Below, piece by piece: positions 35,901 to 48,770 of a stretch of 64,000 bases of DNA; the stretch's first letter is position 1; each line of letters opens with the position of its first letter. This DNA comes from Apostichopus japonicus (Eukaryota; Echinodermata; Holothuroidea; Aspidochirotida; Stichopodidae). A program made the translations under genes and the position numbers. The stretch spans positions 33,501,668-33,565,667 of the forward strand of contig NC_092569.1 in NCBI RefSeq assembly GCF_037975245.1, in the 5' to 3' direction. The notes under the pieces were generated by a model, which did no database searches, was not told the origin of the DNA, and saw only the letters and a list, made by a program, of their open reading frames with translations.

Positions 35901-38900
35901 TTTCTTCATTTCTTTTCAAAAAGAACAGAATAAATTGTCTCATTGTGAAAAAAAAAATAATGAGAATAAGACGTATTCGAAGACATGCAAACATACATAT
36001 AATCATATTTTCAAACATTAAAGTTATTCAATAAAAACTACTTTTAATCTTAGCTATAATAATAATTATAAGCAGTAAAATCAATGTTAAATAAATATTA
36101 AGATTTTGAAACATTATATTACGGCTTAAATTTTTGGCCATTCTTATCACCTTTTTCTATTAAAATTTACAAGTTGGAAATTGTTCATTTATTTGAATAA
36201 AAAGAGAAATCAAATTTATTTTAATGAGCTATAAGATTTTGTTCTATATATTTAAACTTAAAATGATAGAATCTGTTAAAGTAAAGGTGTTATAGATATG
36301 CATATGTCCCGTATTTTGTGATACATTGACCTTCGTACAACATTCTTAACTCGATATTGTTTCTATAGAATGTACTTTACTTAATCTTACATCCCCTTTA
36401 ATTTTTGTAACTTCAGATATCTTCAAGCACAAGAGTCAACGATTCAAGTAAGTTTTTGTTCTGTAAGGGTAATGATTAATATAAACTTACGAGAAATAAA
36501 CAATTAGCAGACATTGGTTATATAACAAATAGTTAGGAAAAAAGTTTAATTTAGAAAGAATCTAGATGTATTCATATGTGGTACTTTCATCTATTTTAAT
36601 TTATAAGATAAATAATGACTTACAAAATCCAACAATTTCCTTGTATTGTGTACTGAAGTAGTTTTAGCGCTGATTGGGGTAAATTGTAGATTCTCATCGA
36701 TAATAAAACTGAAAGAAATACAAGTCATTAGTCAATATATATTTACAGGATAAAGGAAGTTCCGATTATATTTATTCATACTTGTCAGTAATTTGTGCAA
36801 AGTAGGTTGGCCTGATGTTTCAATCCTAGCAGGATCTATTTCAGAGGCTAAATGGCAAATAACAGTAACAGTAGGGACAAAACACGCACTTTGTTTAGAC
36901 TTTGTATACTGTAGGCTCGTTCAATAATTTGACACTTTCAAATTTCAGGTCGGTGCTGATGAACGTTAGATTGTTGTAAGGTGGAAATCGGTCCAAATCA
37001 TACCCCAATGATGAGGAAAGCTATTACTAATCATGCTTGCTTCTGTGACCATGTTGCCACAGAGTCACAGTAGTTTTTTGCGTTAGATTTTCATTTCAAA
37101 TAAAATAAACTTGCTTAAATTAGCCCCATGAATATTAACCGAAAATGATTGGATACATTTTCTTATGGTTCATAGAAGTTACCACGTCATGTTTACTGTG
37201 TAGTTTAGACAAAACTAATGCAATGTAGCCATATATCACATTTCTCTTGAAATAATTCTTTACATATGGCGCTGTATCTGCAACAGTTTTACGATTTGTT
37301 CTCATCTTCTTCCCCACATTATCTTGGTGCTAGACTTGCAGTATTTTCTATTCCAAACTCCGGAGTATCCAAGGGATTGTCATGAAGTACTTAACCAATG
37401 TTCTTCTACCAACGCCAAATCCGGTGTATACCTGGTTAAACCTGACCAGTATCCGGAACCATTTCAGACATATTGTGATCATAACACTACATCTGGAGGT
37501 TGGACAGTAAGTAATATATTTTCAGACGTAAACACTTACAATCACAGACGTTAATCTCCAAGACACACTTTGAAGGACACATTAGAATTTTCAGTTCATT
37601 TTTGTTTTACAGTGTGTTGGATTATGTACCTTGTACGATGTATGAATATTTGAAAGCTAATATTGGAAACAAAAGTACCCAGAATAATTACATTGAATTT
37701 TAATACAATTGTAAAATTTATATTTTCTCTGCACACCTAGGTAGTGATCTAGATATGTATTAGGATAAGATATAACGCAACATTACAAATGTGTTCTGCA
37801 AAGAGAGCCGCAAATTTTGGCTATAAGGTTTAGATCATAAGATATTGAAATCATCTGTAGTTGTCTACCTATCTTTTGAATTCTTCAGGTCATACAACGA
37901 CGTGTTGATGGCTCCATCGGTTTTAATCGAACCTGGGACGAATATAAAAGCGGAATTGGTTTCTTAGGCAGTGAATTTCTGATTGGTAATGAAAAGTTAG
38001 CTCACTTGATAAACCAAAAGAGATACCAGCTGCGCATCGAGCTAGAGAATTATGCAGGCCAGTCATATTCCTTGACATACGACAACTTTCGCATTGCCGA
38101 TGAATGGGGGAATTATTCTATAACAAGTCTTGGTGTTGTCGAAGGAATAACAGGTTAGACTTTTTTTAAATTATGTTCTCCATATCTTTGTACTCAACAC
38201 GGAAATTGAAGAATGCTTAAAGAAATGATTATCATACACAACTATATTTATTGATTCCTATAAACGAATACTTGAAAATGTAATATTATTTTGTATGTGT
38301 GACATAAATGAGTATAAGTTGAATGAGCCTGAACATTAAAAAATCCGGCTTACATTTGATCCAATGTTAACAATCAGCAAATGTTCCGAGCGGCCAGCGC
38401 ATAACAATGGTAACACGAGTCGCTAATAACGTAATTTAATATCAGTGAGTTAACACTTCAAGCTATGAATAACTTGTTTTGGTTTTAATTTTCCCAGATT
38501 TACCCATTACCTGGTGCTCATCCAACAAGGATAATTATGACAATACATGTGAAAGGACTTGTGAGAATCCGAATGATTGTGTCACACCGGATCCAGCGGA
38601 TCCAGAGAGATGTCTTTGTCCAGAAAACCACATGATTCTTGGAGATAGCTGTATACCTCAGGAGCAATGTGGCTGTTACGTTCAAGGGGAAGGCGTCGTA
38701 TTAGCAGTAAGTTTATATGATGCCGTTCACAACTCTTAATATATAACATGAAAAGTACAATATAACTTAAAATCTTGGATTTCAATTGATTGACCTTACT
38801 CTTTATTATATCTGTTATTAATTCTCATTATTATTGATGATATTGATTGTCCCCCTATTTCGGTTTTACATGTTCTTGCAAAAGTCCTCTTATTGAGACC

Positions 38901-41900
38901 TAGCAAAATAAGGCATCCAAAGGAACTACACCCTGAATAATGAACTTTACCTAACATATTTAAAATGCTCACGACCATTCAATAGTAGAAATTCAGTTTT
39001 ACTCTAACAGCGTTACCAAGCGTTGTACCAAATAAACTTTGATTTTACTTTCACTGGAATATGTCGTTTAACATTTATCATTTCCAGGAGCGTGTAACTT
39101 ACATTAATTTTGACTGTTAAACTTGTCGATTATCGCAATACATTACAGAATACATTTACAGATTTATTTGTTTCTGCTGCATATCTTAAATTAGGAAGGC
39201 GAGTTTTACGTCAATTCAAGATGTACACGAAGATCAACTTGTATCAACAACCAGATTATAGAGAAGAGATACCAGTGTAGTGATCACGCAACCTGTGATG
39301 AGAGGAACGGTGTCCGTAAATGTTACTGTAATCCAAACTACCAAGGGGACGGAGTGACGTGCACCCACAACTGCTTCGTTGCTGCCAAAGGAAGTGTAGT
39401 AACGGTCAGTACGATTTTTTTTAGGGTATCTTAAATTCTTTGCCGGTAATTCATTTAGACCTAGCGAAAATACATAGATATGGCAACGCAATTATGATAC
39501 ACCTAGAACGATGAACGTTACCTAATATATATTAAAAACGCTCATGACCGTATCTTAGTTCTAATCCAGAGTGTCATCAAACGTCGTTAAAACTGTAACA
39601 AATTAACATATATTTTACTATCTTTGGAATATGTCGTCTAACATTTATCTTTTCAGGAGGGTGAAACATACATTAATTCTGACTGCTCCTTAAGAATAAC
39701 CTGCAACAGTAACGTACTTACTAGTGAGAGGTACAGTTGTAGTGCAGACGCAACCTGCGAGGAGCGGAATGATATCCGTAGATGTTACTGTAACGAATGG
39801 TTCGAAGGTGATGGTGTTACATGTACCCTCAGTGGACCGAGAGATTGTTCTGATCTTCACACAGCGGGTAGAAGAAATAACGGAAAATATACCATTTATC
39901 CAGCTGGAAGCTCTGAGTTTGAAGTTTTTTGTGAATTGTCTAGTGTGGGATGGACAGTAAGTTTAGCCATTGGCAAGCAAATGCTTTAACTTGTGTTTTC
40001 TCATATGACAGGACTTCGTTCACTAACATTGGAAGTGAATCATAACATTATCTAATTAAATTGATCCATCTCCCTATCAGTTTAAAACAAATCGGATTAT
40101 TGACCTTCACCTATTAATTTATCTTACGTATTGCAGTACAATGATACATTTCATATATTACTCACTTGCAATCTATAAACTAGTTGATTCTCTTTGTAGA
40201 TTTTGCAACGACGTACAGGTAGATCCGTCAGCTTTTATCGAAACTGGAATGAGTACAAAAACGGGTTTGGAAATCCAACAGGAGATCATTGGATTGGCAA
40301 CGATAAAATATACAAATTGACAAATCAAAAAACCTACCAACTGCTAATAGAAAAGATAAACACGGAAGGATCAACATACCACAGCCGTTATACATCTTTC
40401 AGAATCAGTAACGAGGAAGACAAATACCAACTGACATTGGGTGGCTACAATGGAAATGCTGGTATGTATTGTGCTAAATGTCAATCATACGCAGACTTGT
40501 AGTTATTACGTAATATCAGCACAACTACCTGTAGTCGTAATCACACTGTAGGATTTGTACTCGTACATTTACTCTGGTCATGTTACAAATATAGTGTAGA
40601 TACTAATGTATGTACTAGACCTCCTGCCTACAGTCTCGTACCCAGTGTTGATTGTACAATTGCTTTACACTTCATCACGTGTTTGTATAATTATATATCG
40701 TAACATCATGATATACCATATCAACCTTGCACTTTCATTCAGACTTTGTCAATCTTAGAAAAGAAAGACAAAATAACTCGCCTGGGAACCTAGAAATTTC
40801 ATTAAATATGACTTTACCGTTTTCAAAAGAGAAGCAAATTAAGTTTCATTAAACCATTGAATATTCGTTCATGGAATTATTAAGAGGCCTATAATATTAC
40901 AATGATAATAGAAAAATATCAAATAATTCGGACGTTTTTTGAGAGATAAATTGAGATACGTCCTGTGTGTTACATTTCCAAATAGCATTACCGGCCGTAT
41001 TTATCATTATATGTATGAATGTATAATCAGAATATAGGTAAATCATTATTTTGTCATGATCAAATGGATGTAAAATCGCCAGATGAAAGATGAGACGTTT
41101 CACAAAAGATGGTTGTGACAAAGATGAAAAAATCCAACACTTTACATATTTTTCCTCTTATTTGAAAACATAGTAGTTTAAAAATCAAAACTTTACTTTT
41201 CAATTGGCAGCAATTGAGTACTTCAAACAATTAGCTGTTAACATTTCTACTCATCTCACATGTACCTTTAAAACGCTTTACTATGATATTCGTGGCAAAG
41301 CGAAAGAGTACGATAAATTTTACTATTTAAAATGTTTTTTTTTAAGTATATTTTAAATATATATTATTTAATTATGAACGATGTATGAACTAAGGTTGCC
41401 CAGAAATCGTCAAAATTGAAACCTCTCCAGAAACTCTGAAAACTGACACCTATTTTCAAATAATAAACTGCGAAAGGAAAGCTCAAGAACTTCCATATGA
41501 AACCTACAAAGTAATAGTCAAGCCCAAACATGAACTAACACAACAACAAACGCACTAACAACCGACAATTACAGCAAACTAACCCACGGTAGTTTAATAA
41601 CGTCCAGTATGCAAATAAGATCTGACAAAAATATAACTTCACTAAGTATTTGCTCACATCCTTCCAGGTAATAACGCAATGGGAGCAAATTCAGGACATC
41701 GATTTAGTACGCACGATCAAGATAATGATGGATCGAGTACCTTCGACTGCGCAGAAAAACACCGTGGTGGCTGGTGGTATCCAGACGATAGTAGTACGGG
41801 CTCATCCAGCAACTGCTACTCATTCAGCAACCGCGTAGCTACAGGTGACTACGAGTACTCTGACTGTTCCTGTTATATTGATTATGATAGTTTTTATAAT

Positions 41901-42164
41901 TGCCCTTCTAGTCGTCCACATTTTAAATGCTATGATTGTGACGGCTGTGGTTATTATTATTGTTATTTTTTTGTAAGTTTCTATAAAGACAGATGCTGCG
42001 CAAACGAAAACCCGATCTATGAAACAACCTTCTATTCTTGCGGATACTCCAATCTCAACGGTGACTACTCGTTGAACGATAACCGCGGTATCTTCTGGAA
42101 GAATCTTCGCGGTTCGGATTGCGGTATAACAACAACAACAATGAAAATTCGCTCAGTTCAATGA
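29917..42164 (+). CDS. fibrinogen-related protein gene 2, complete (FReD-TIL-EGF-EGF-FReD)
   Basis: Nine exons (29917-29988, 36417-36447, 37334-37506, 37889-38153, 38498-38706, 39195-39404, 39657-39956, 40200-40461, 41668-42164) join in one frame of 2019 nt, 672 residues. Residues 1-24 are a signal peptide. Residues about 35-180 are the A and B parts of a fibrinogen domain without the P subdomain. Residues 181-250 are a TIL-like module. Residues 251-320 and 321-380 are two related EGF-like modules. From about 381 to the end is a full fibrinogen domain with DQDND (524-528) at the calcium site and C-terminal TTMKIRSVQ. An 86-residue Cys/Tyr-rich insertion (546-631) splits the P subdomain. Fibrinogen-related domains usually bind acetylated or microbial glycans, so a secreted recognition role is likely but inferred. 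Intron 1 is 6.4 kb. An AATAAA near 42547 may end the transcript. Confidence 0.85.
30680..34470 (+). repeat. tandem duplication of about 1.9 kb inside intron 1 of gene 2
   Basis: Unit A (about 30685-32615) and unit B (about 32617-34470) are collinear. Both carry GCCTAAACG, AAGTAACAATTTCAAGAAAC, TTTGCTCGCTGGGCAGGTAT, a TTGTTCTCCAA block and ACA/TCATGCATCTGTTA, in the same order. Only the later half of unit B (from about 33700) has its counterpart in the left part of gene 1, inside the window. Short ORFs in the two units do not agree, so it is non-coding. Confidence 0.8.
36417..36447 (+). CDS. gene 2 exon 2 (31-nt linker exon)
   Basis: Acceptor ACTTCAG, donor GTAAGT. It differs by one base from the gene 1 exon, within sequence that has drifted more on both sides. 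Encodes ISSSTRVNDS plus one base. Confidence 0.75.
37334..37506 (+). CDS. gene 2 exon 3: fibrinogen domain A part
   Basis: 173 nt, phase 1 to 0. Residues TPEYPRDCHEVLNQCSSTNA, GVYLVKPDQYPEPFQTYCDH and SGGWT. Confidence 0.85.
37889..38153 (+). CDS. gene 2 exon 4: fibrinogen domain B part
   Basis: 265 nt, phase 0 to 1. Residues VIQRRVDGSIGFNRTWDEYK, SGIGFLGSEFLIGNEKLAHL and NQKRYQLRIE. The usual NGFG reads SGIG here. The domain stops before the P subdomain. Confidence 0.85.
38498..38706 (+). CDS. gene 2 exon 5: TIL-like module
   Basis: 209 nt, phase 1 to 0. Nine cysteines: WC, TC, TC, DC, RC, LC, SC, QC, GC. The ending CGCYVQGEGVVLA leads into EGEFYVNSRC of exon 6. That is the usual TIL-to-TILa/VWC-like transition seen in zonadhesin-type proteins. 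Confidence 0.8.
39088..39120 (+). pseudogene. fossil EGF-type exon start in intron 5 of gene 2
   Basis: After CATTTCCAG the frame reads ERVTYINFDC and then TAA, parallel to the start of exon 7. It shares its stop with the gene 1 relic, so it decayed before the block duplicated. Confidence 0.6.
39195..39404 (+). CDS. gene 2 exon 6: first EGF-like module
   Basis: 210 nt, phase 0 to 0. EGEFYVNSRCTRRSTC, RYQCSDHATCDERNGVRKCY and GDGVTC. The open CAG here is the codon that is TAG in gene 1. Similar to the first 60 residues of exon 7, so the two arose by exon duplication. Confidence 0.85.
39657..39956 (+). CDS. gene 2 exon 7: second EGF-like module and start of second fibrinogen domain
   Basis: 300 nt, phase 0 to 0. 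EGETYINSDC, CSADATCEERNDIRRCYC, GDGVTC, then SGPRDCSDLHTAGRRNNGKY and VFCELSS. The normally invariant GGWT reads VGWT because GGG has become GTG relative to gene 1. Confidence 0.85.
40200..40461 (+). CDS. gene 2 exon 8: second fibrinogen domain, B part
   Basis: 262 nt, phase 0 to 1. ILQRRTGRSVSFYRNWNEYK, GFGNPTGDHWIGNDKIYKLT and GGYNGNAG. Confidence 0.85.
41668..42164 (+). CDS. gene 2 exon 9: P subdomain with Cys/Tyr-rich insertion, stop
   Basis: Acceptor CTTCCAG, phase 1 in, TGA at 42162-42164. It reads GNNAMGANSGHRFSTHDQDN, DCAEKHRGGWWY, then 86 inserted residues (41781-42038) holding ten cysteines and many tyrosines, then CGYSNLNGDYSLND, GIFWKNLRG and TTTTMKIRSVQ. In ordinary fibrinogen domains W-W-Y is followed within a few residues by C-x-x-x-N-L-N-G. 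The frame stays open through the insertion in AT-rich DNA, which argues that it is translated. Confidence 0.85.
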
Positions 42165-42690
42165 TAAAAATAGTAAGGTAAAGTCTTCATGATAACAAGG
42201 ATATGAAACGGTTGGCGATATACTTACATATATTTAATATGGAAGTACATATCAAAGCTTGGCAAAGTTTGTGTATTGGAAGATGAAAGTGAATGAAGGA
42301 TACACTAATGAGCCGATGAACATTTTAAAGTTATTACATCACGTACAGTATCCTTAACATCAATCTGTTATGCCCAAAGACTACTTCCAAGACATGCATA
42401 TGTTTTGAGGGACAATACCAAATGACAGTGAACTGTATAGCTCATGGAACTCGATGCCTTTTGATACTTTGTCTGTTTCCGATAAATGTATTGAACTTGA
42501 ACAATATTTATTAAAAGGTCATCTTTAATAACGGCACTGAGTATGATATCAAATAAAAAAACAGATAAAAGTATATGAAAACAATGCATCAGAATGCTTA
42601 CTAGTATTATTATTGTTTTCTTCAAATGTTGCCATTATGTTGTATAGAAGCCCTTGGCAACGTGGGAACGATATCATATACGTTTTGATA
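42165..42690 (+). other. 3' flank of gene 2, probable 3' UTR
   Basis: No terminator-type signal other than an AATAAA at about 42547-42552. Homology with the gene 1 flank persists to about 42690. Confidence 0.4.
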
Positions 42691-44500
42691 TGCTTTCTGA
42701 GCTATTTAGTTAGTATGTCTGACGATCAGTTATTCCAGTAGAATCCTGAGTTAAAGCCTCTGTTAAAAGCCTCTGTTATATTCAGAAAGAACACACCCAG
42801 ACGAAACCACCATAATATGTGCCTTCCTTATTCTCGAATCACCTTTCTTACAGTGACACATAGGGGGAATGTATTAGCGTTCGATAACTAAAGAAGCGTT
42901 TACATTCACACGAAGTTGATCATATAAGCATGGTTCCCGACGAGTCCTTTGATGAGTTATTTGTCAAAGAATTATACTCAACCAGTCTTACTAACGTTGT
43001 CATTAGTCTACATAACTGTATTTTTCCCTTAGTTATATCCATGTGAGAATATGATGTAGTGTTTATTCATTTTATCGTCTGTTTGATTGTCCCAAATAAA
43101 AAAAAAGCTATCGTCCTCCGAAATACTAGTTAAGTGCGATAAACACCTGTCTGATCCCTATCAACCCCCTTCCAGTCCAGCGTGTATTTAAAGCTTTACT
43201 ATTGTGTTTAAAATATACAAATATGAGAGATATTCCGCCATAAAACCCTTTGATACTAACAATTCAAAGGAGAGTGTCATTAAAAAAAAACACAGAAATT
43301 GGAGGGCGGGGAGAGAGGTTAGAGGGGGGGGGGGGGGATGAAACACGGGATGACAGTGGATTTTGTATTCAACAACAGATAATGGCGTTGTACATTACAC
43401 AAAAAACTGGCGTTCATATATAAAACACATTATCTTCATCGAATATCTGGTATAAATTTCTCTCAACTTCAAGTTTTAGTTCACAAATAAATTCAAGCAA
43501 TGTCGAAATAGGAAGTATAAGAGTAAACCTTGAGTATTAGTAAATAGAGATAACAATTGTTAGAAAACATAAAATAAACAAAGGCTGATAAGATGTTAGC
43601 AAAGTCTCTAATACCCACATATTTCATTGAAATTACCCTATCCGCTCTTTCCTCAAAGTAGATTACCTAAAATGTGACTAGAATTTCTTCTAAAATATCA
43701 TAGCTTTGTGTTCATTTATGGATGCAAATTACTAAAACGATAAGAAAATGCGATGTGAAAAACCGACTGTTTTGTATCCCTTAATATGTAGAACCAACAT
43801 CAATGTTATACTATTGCTCTTTTTCCTTCCGTTTACCGAATTTGTAAGCCGAATTTCCGATTGTGGACAATACATTAAATTCAATTCAAATGACGTAGAA
43901 CATATATCAAGAAAGGAGAACAAGATAAACGGACTCGACGTATTATCCTTGTCCATGAAGTTACATTATTTTTGTTTCGTACAGACAGGATTGTTAACAT
44001 TGTTATTGATTTTAGGTGACTCAAAAACATGTTTATAGTTTTTGATTGTAGTATTTCTACCTATATCGGCAGAGAAATTTCTCAAAGATTCATATTTACA
44101 CGGGTCGTATCTTTATCTCAGAGAACAGGATGTTTTACGTTTCCATTTAAGGAGATTGATGAGTATATTTTTTTGGCACTTTACCGGACCATTTTCCATA
44201 ATCCTTAACCCTCACATATCAGCCCACTAGAGCAATTTATAACAACCAAATAGTCTTCCCACAAAGGATAATAATTGATAAATGATGATATTAATATCGA
44301 TGGATATTGCTAAAATATACGCTTATCAAATCCATAAATAAACATTTCAGTAAATTATGTAAAGATTCTCCTGCAAAGCGTGTACTTTTCGAAATCGAAT
44401 AGAAGGGCTCTTTCAATGATAACGACAGACACTCAGTTTTGTAACCATTTAGAAATCGTACTTCAAAACGTCGAAGAATGTTCCGACAAATTTTCTTTTA
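42691..44500. other. intergenic, no gene recognised
   Basis: Contains a G-run at 43325-43338 and an ORF at 43748-44038 (96 codons). That ORF has a hydrophobic stretch NINVILLLFFLPF followed by a Ser/Asn-rich segment, and matches nothing I know. Confidence 0.4.
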
Positions 44501-44519
44501 CACTGGTCGTAGCACGGTA

Positions 44520-44935
44520 TATAAGCATGTCCAAATAGAAGAATGTCTATGTTTAAATAAGCATGTCGAAACTCATATAAGTATGTCCATAAATAAAATG
44601 AGCATGTCCCAAAAAATTAGATGAACATGTCAAATGTAACTGCTAATTTCATATTTGTAGTGAACATTTTGGCGTTTAATTTCACGCCATTCGTTGTGTG
44701 TCCAAATGTCCAAAATAATATAGACATGTCCAAAATAAAGGAGTATGTTCAAAGTAATATAAACATGTCTAAACTAGTTTAAGTATGTCTATAAATAATT
44801 TAAGCGTGTCAAAATAATATTAGAGTGTCGAAAAGTTATACGAGAATGTCCCAAATAAAAACTTATACAAAAGTATCGAGTGTAACTGCTAACTTCAATT
44901 TTGTAAATAACATGTAGGCGTTTGAAGTTACAAAA
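44520..44935 (+). repeat. degenerate minisatellite, about 24-bp unit, in two higher-order blocks
   Basis: The unit resembles AAGCATGTCCAAAATAATAT and recurs more than twelve times. Two larger blocks each finish with a similar non-repeat tail (TGTAACTGCTAA...TTTTGTA...GGCGTTT, about 44635-44690 and 44881-44930), so the whole array was itself duplicated. Confidence 0.8.
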
Positions 44936-44951
44936 CGTATTTTCAGTGGTA

Positions 44952-46616
<1,665 letters not shown>

Positions 46617-46716
46617 TTAATTAAAAGGACATTTTTGGAAACATTTGTAGGAATTTCGAAGTCGGCAAACAAACTGTTTAAAATGCATAGCTGGTGGTTT
46701 TCGACATTCTCTAATC

Positions 46717-47479
46717 CTTTCAATCAGTGGCGTCGCCAAGGGGCGCCAGGGGGCACGTGCCCCCCCCCCCCCCCCCGGAAAACCTAGTGCCCCCCGAGTG
46801 CCCCCATCTGAGATTTGGGTTGGTAACAATATATATATATATATATTTGGTTATATTCATCTCCCATCATCTGAGAAATGTGAGAATGTGAGGGTCCGCA
46901 GGCACCATACTTGCCTATATTTGTGGACCCATAACCCTGTTGTGTAGGGGGTGCAGAGGTCATTTGAGGTCAGATGCTTATAGGAACAAATGGCGAATGT
47001 TCACACCTGCATACTGAGCCATACTCGATGTGTGATCAAACTTTGGATTGCATGGTGAGATCCCTGGTAGGAGCCAATAACGATGCTGGAACCTATTACA
47101 TCTTAATAGATAATGGGAGAAAACGAGAAGGACAAGAAAGGAGTCGGGGTCATGCACACATTAATTCAACAAATGTAGGTTCTATTGATAGGGTTAGGCA
47201 TAATATCGACAGCATGTGGTTCATATCCTCTGCAAAATTCTGCGCGTTGTTAAAATCATTACCTCAAAAATAGCAATTTCTGGAGATATCTTCAGATCGA
47301 ATTTAGCATCAAATGTGGCACCATTTTGCATCTAGCCCATCCTCCGTATGCGAAATTTTTTTTACTTAGACCCCTCCCCCAGGACGGCGATCCGTATCCA
47401 CCCAAGTGTCCCCCGATCAAATGCTGGTGCCCCCTGTGCCCCCCAGACTGAAAAGTCTGGTGACCCCACTGCTTTCAAT
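46717..47479. mobile_element. hAT-like MITE 3 with perfect 8-bp target duplication
   Basis: The element occupies 46725-47471. It begins CAGTGGCGTCGCCA and ends GGTGACCCCACTG, inverted with a few mismatches. CTTTCAAT stands on both sides. C/G-rich subterminal runs (CCCCCC near 46760) are typical of such elements. The related segment at 11.4 kb lacks it. Confidence 0.85.
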
Positions 47480-47957
47480 TGTATGTTACATTGAATCTTT
47501 ACACCTGTACCTTTCCATTGATGTAAAACTTGATCAAACCTAGCACTTTTGTACAAGGAATTTGCTCTTTTCGCAAACATTCCTAAGCGCTTAAAATTTT
47601 GATCAAACTATTCACTTCAGCACTAACACTACGCCAATACGACACTCTGTCATACTGTTACTATCAAAATACCATTGAATTGTGTAGTAGGAGGTTGAAA
47701 AAAACACTTCAGAAAACCAAAGTTTAAGTTTCTTTACGTTTCCCAGTCATCAAACCGACGAAAAAGTAACAGGTTTTGGATTATTTTGTACTGGGTTTCT
47801 ATAGGCAAACACATATAGGCAGTATAGTCTATGCAGAGGCCCTCTAAAGGTAGTCTCCCTAATTTGTTTTATATTTGCTTAAACTTATTAGCCACAACTG
47901 CCTTGCTATTCTAATGCGCATGCTCAATTGTTTATCTTCAGCCGTGATTTACCACAT

Positions 47958-48644
47958 AGGTGCTATGGCGGACCATCAGTCTCAAATCGTGGGGAATCGA
48001 CATATTCCGATTTAAATCGACACATACCAGTTTAATTCTACATATCATCGATTTATATCGATATATACCAGTTTAATTCGACACGATATCTCGTGTTTAT
48101 TTTTAATTATTCGCCCGCATTGTCAGGTTATTGCACGTGATGTAACTTTACATGTCAATCATCACTGAAATTAGGATTTGGAATATGTAAATTAGCTAAA
48201 GATATGTCGATTTAAATAGGTATATTTCAATTTGAGCTTCTAGAAACTGGTTTAAGTCCATCGAAGTTGACTTCTACCGATTTAATTCTACATATTAAAC
48301 TGGAAGATGTCAAATTAAATTGACATATACCGATTTATTTTACATATCATCGATTTAAACTGGAATATGTCGATTTAAATTGACATATACCGATTTATTT
48401 TACTTATCATCGATTTAAATTGGTATATGTCTATACAAATCGATGATATGTCGAATTAAACTGGTATATGTCGATTTAAATCGATGATATGTCGATTTAA
48501 ACTGGTATATGTCGATTTAAATTGGTAGAAGTCAATTTAAGTTGCTTGAAACTGGTATAAGTCTGAGGAAATTGGTATATGTCGATTTAAATCGGTATAA
48601 GTCGATTCCCCACTATTTGAGACTGATTGCCTACCATAAGGTGC
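47958..48644. mobile_element. TIR element built of reiterated GATTTAAAT-type motifs
   Basis: The element occupies 47964-48638 between direct copies of AGGTGC. The ends read TATGGCGGACCATCAGTCTC and, from the other strand, TATGGTAGGCAATCAGTCTC. They continue AAATnGTGGGGAATCGAC, giving inverted repeats of about 55 bp. The interior is mostly 20-24-bp variants of 'ATATGTCGATTTAAATTGGT' in both orientations. No ORF. The 11-kb relative has an empty site. Superfamily unknown. Confidence 0.8.
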
Positions 48645-48770
48645 AAGGAAAAAAGATCATTTTACACTAGAGAAGTTGTACACTGGTATACAATAGGCCC
48701 CAGGCATGACTTAGTTCTCTTTAGCAGAACCAACGACATGAAACGACGCACACTTACATGTGCATTGTAG

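Larger units (their letters stand above)
33700..42690 (+). repeat. duplicated block, right copy (holds FReD gene 2)
   Basis: Collinear with 575-9310. The offset is about 32.66 kb at exon 3. Introns and flanks are conserved almost as well as exons in long stretches, indicating a fairly recent segmental duplication rather than selection on exons alone. Confidence 0.85.
46660..48770 (+). repeat. dispersed segment, inverted copy of 10976-11530, with two insertions
   Basis: Outside the two elements listed within it, this matches the minus strand of the 11-kb segment in order, including CAATTGTTTATCTTCAGCC and GACTTAGTTCTCT. The 11-kb copy therefore shows the empty site for both insertions. Confidence 0.7.

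Noticed and set aside
43748-44038. 96-codon ORF with a hydrophobic stretch
   Set aside because: No recognisable family, no clear splice context and no second copy. Not enough to call a gene.
46617-46829. Gly-rich minus-strand ORF
   Set aside because: Produced by the C-run at the left end of hAT-like MITE 3.
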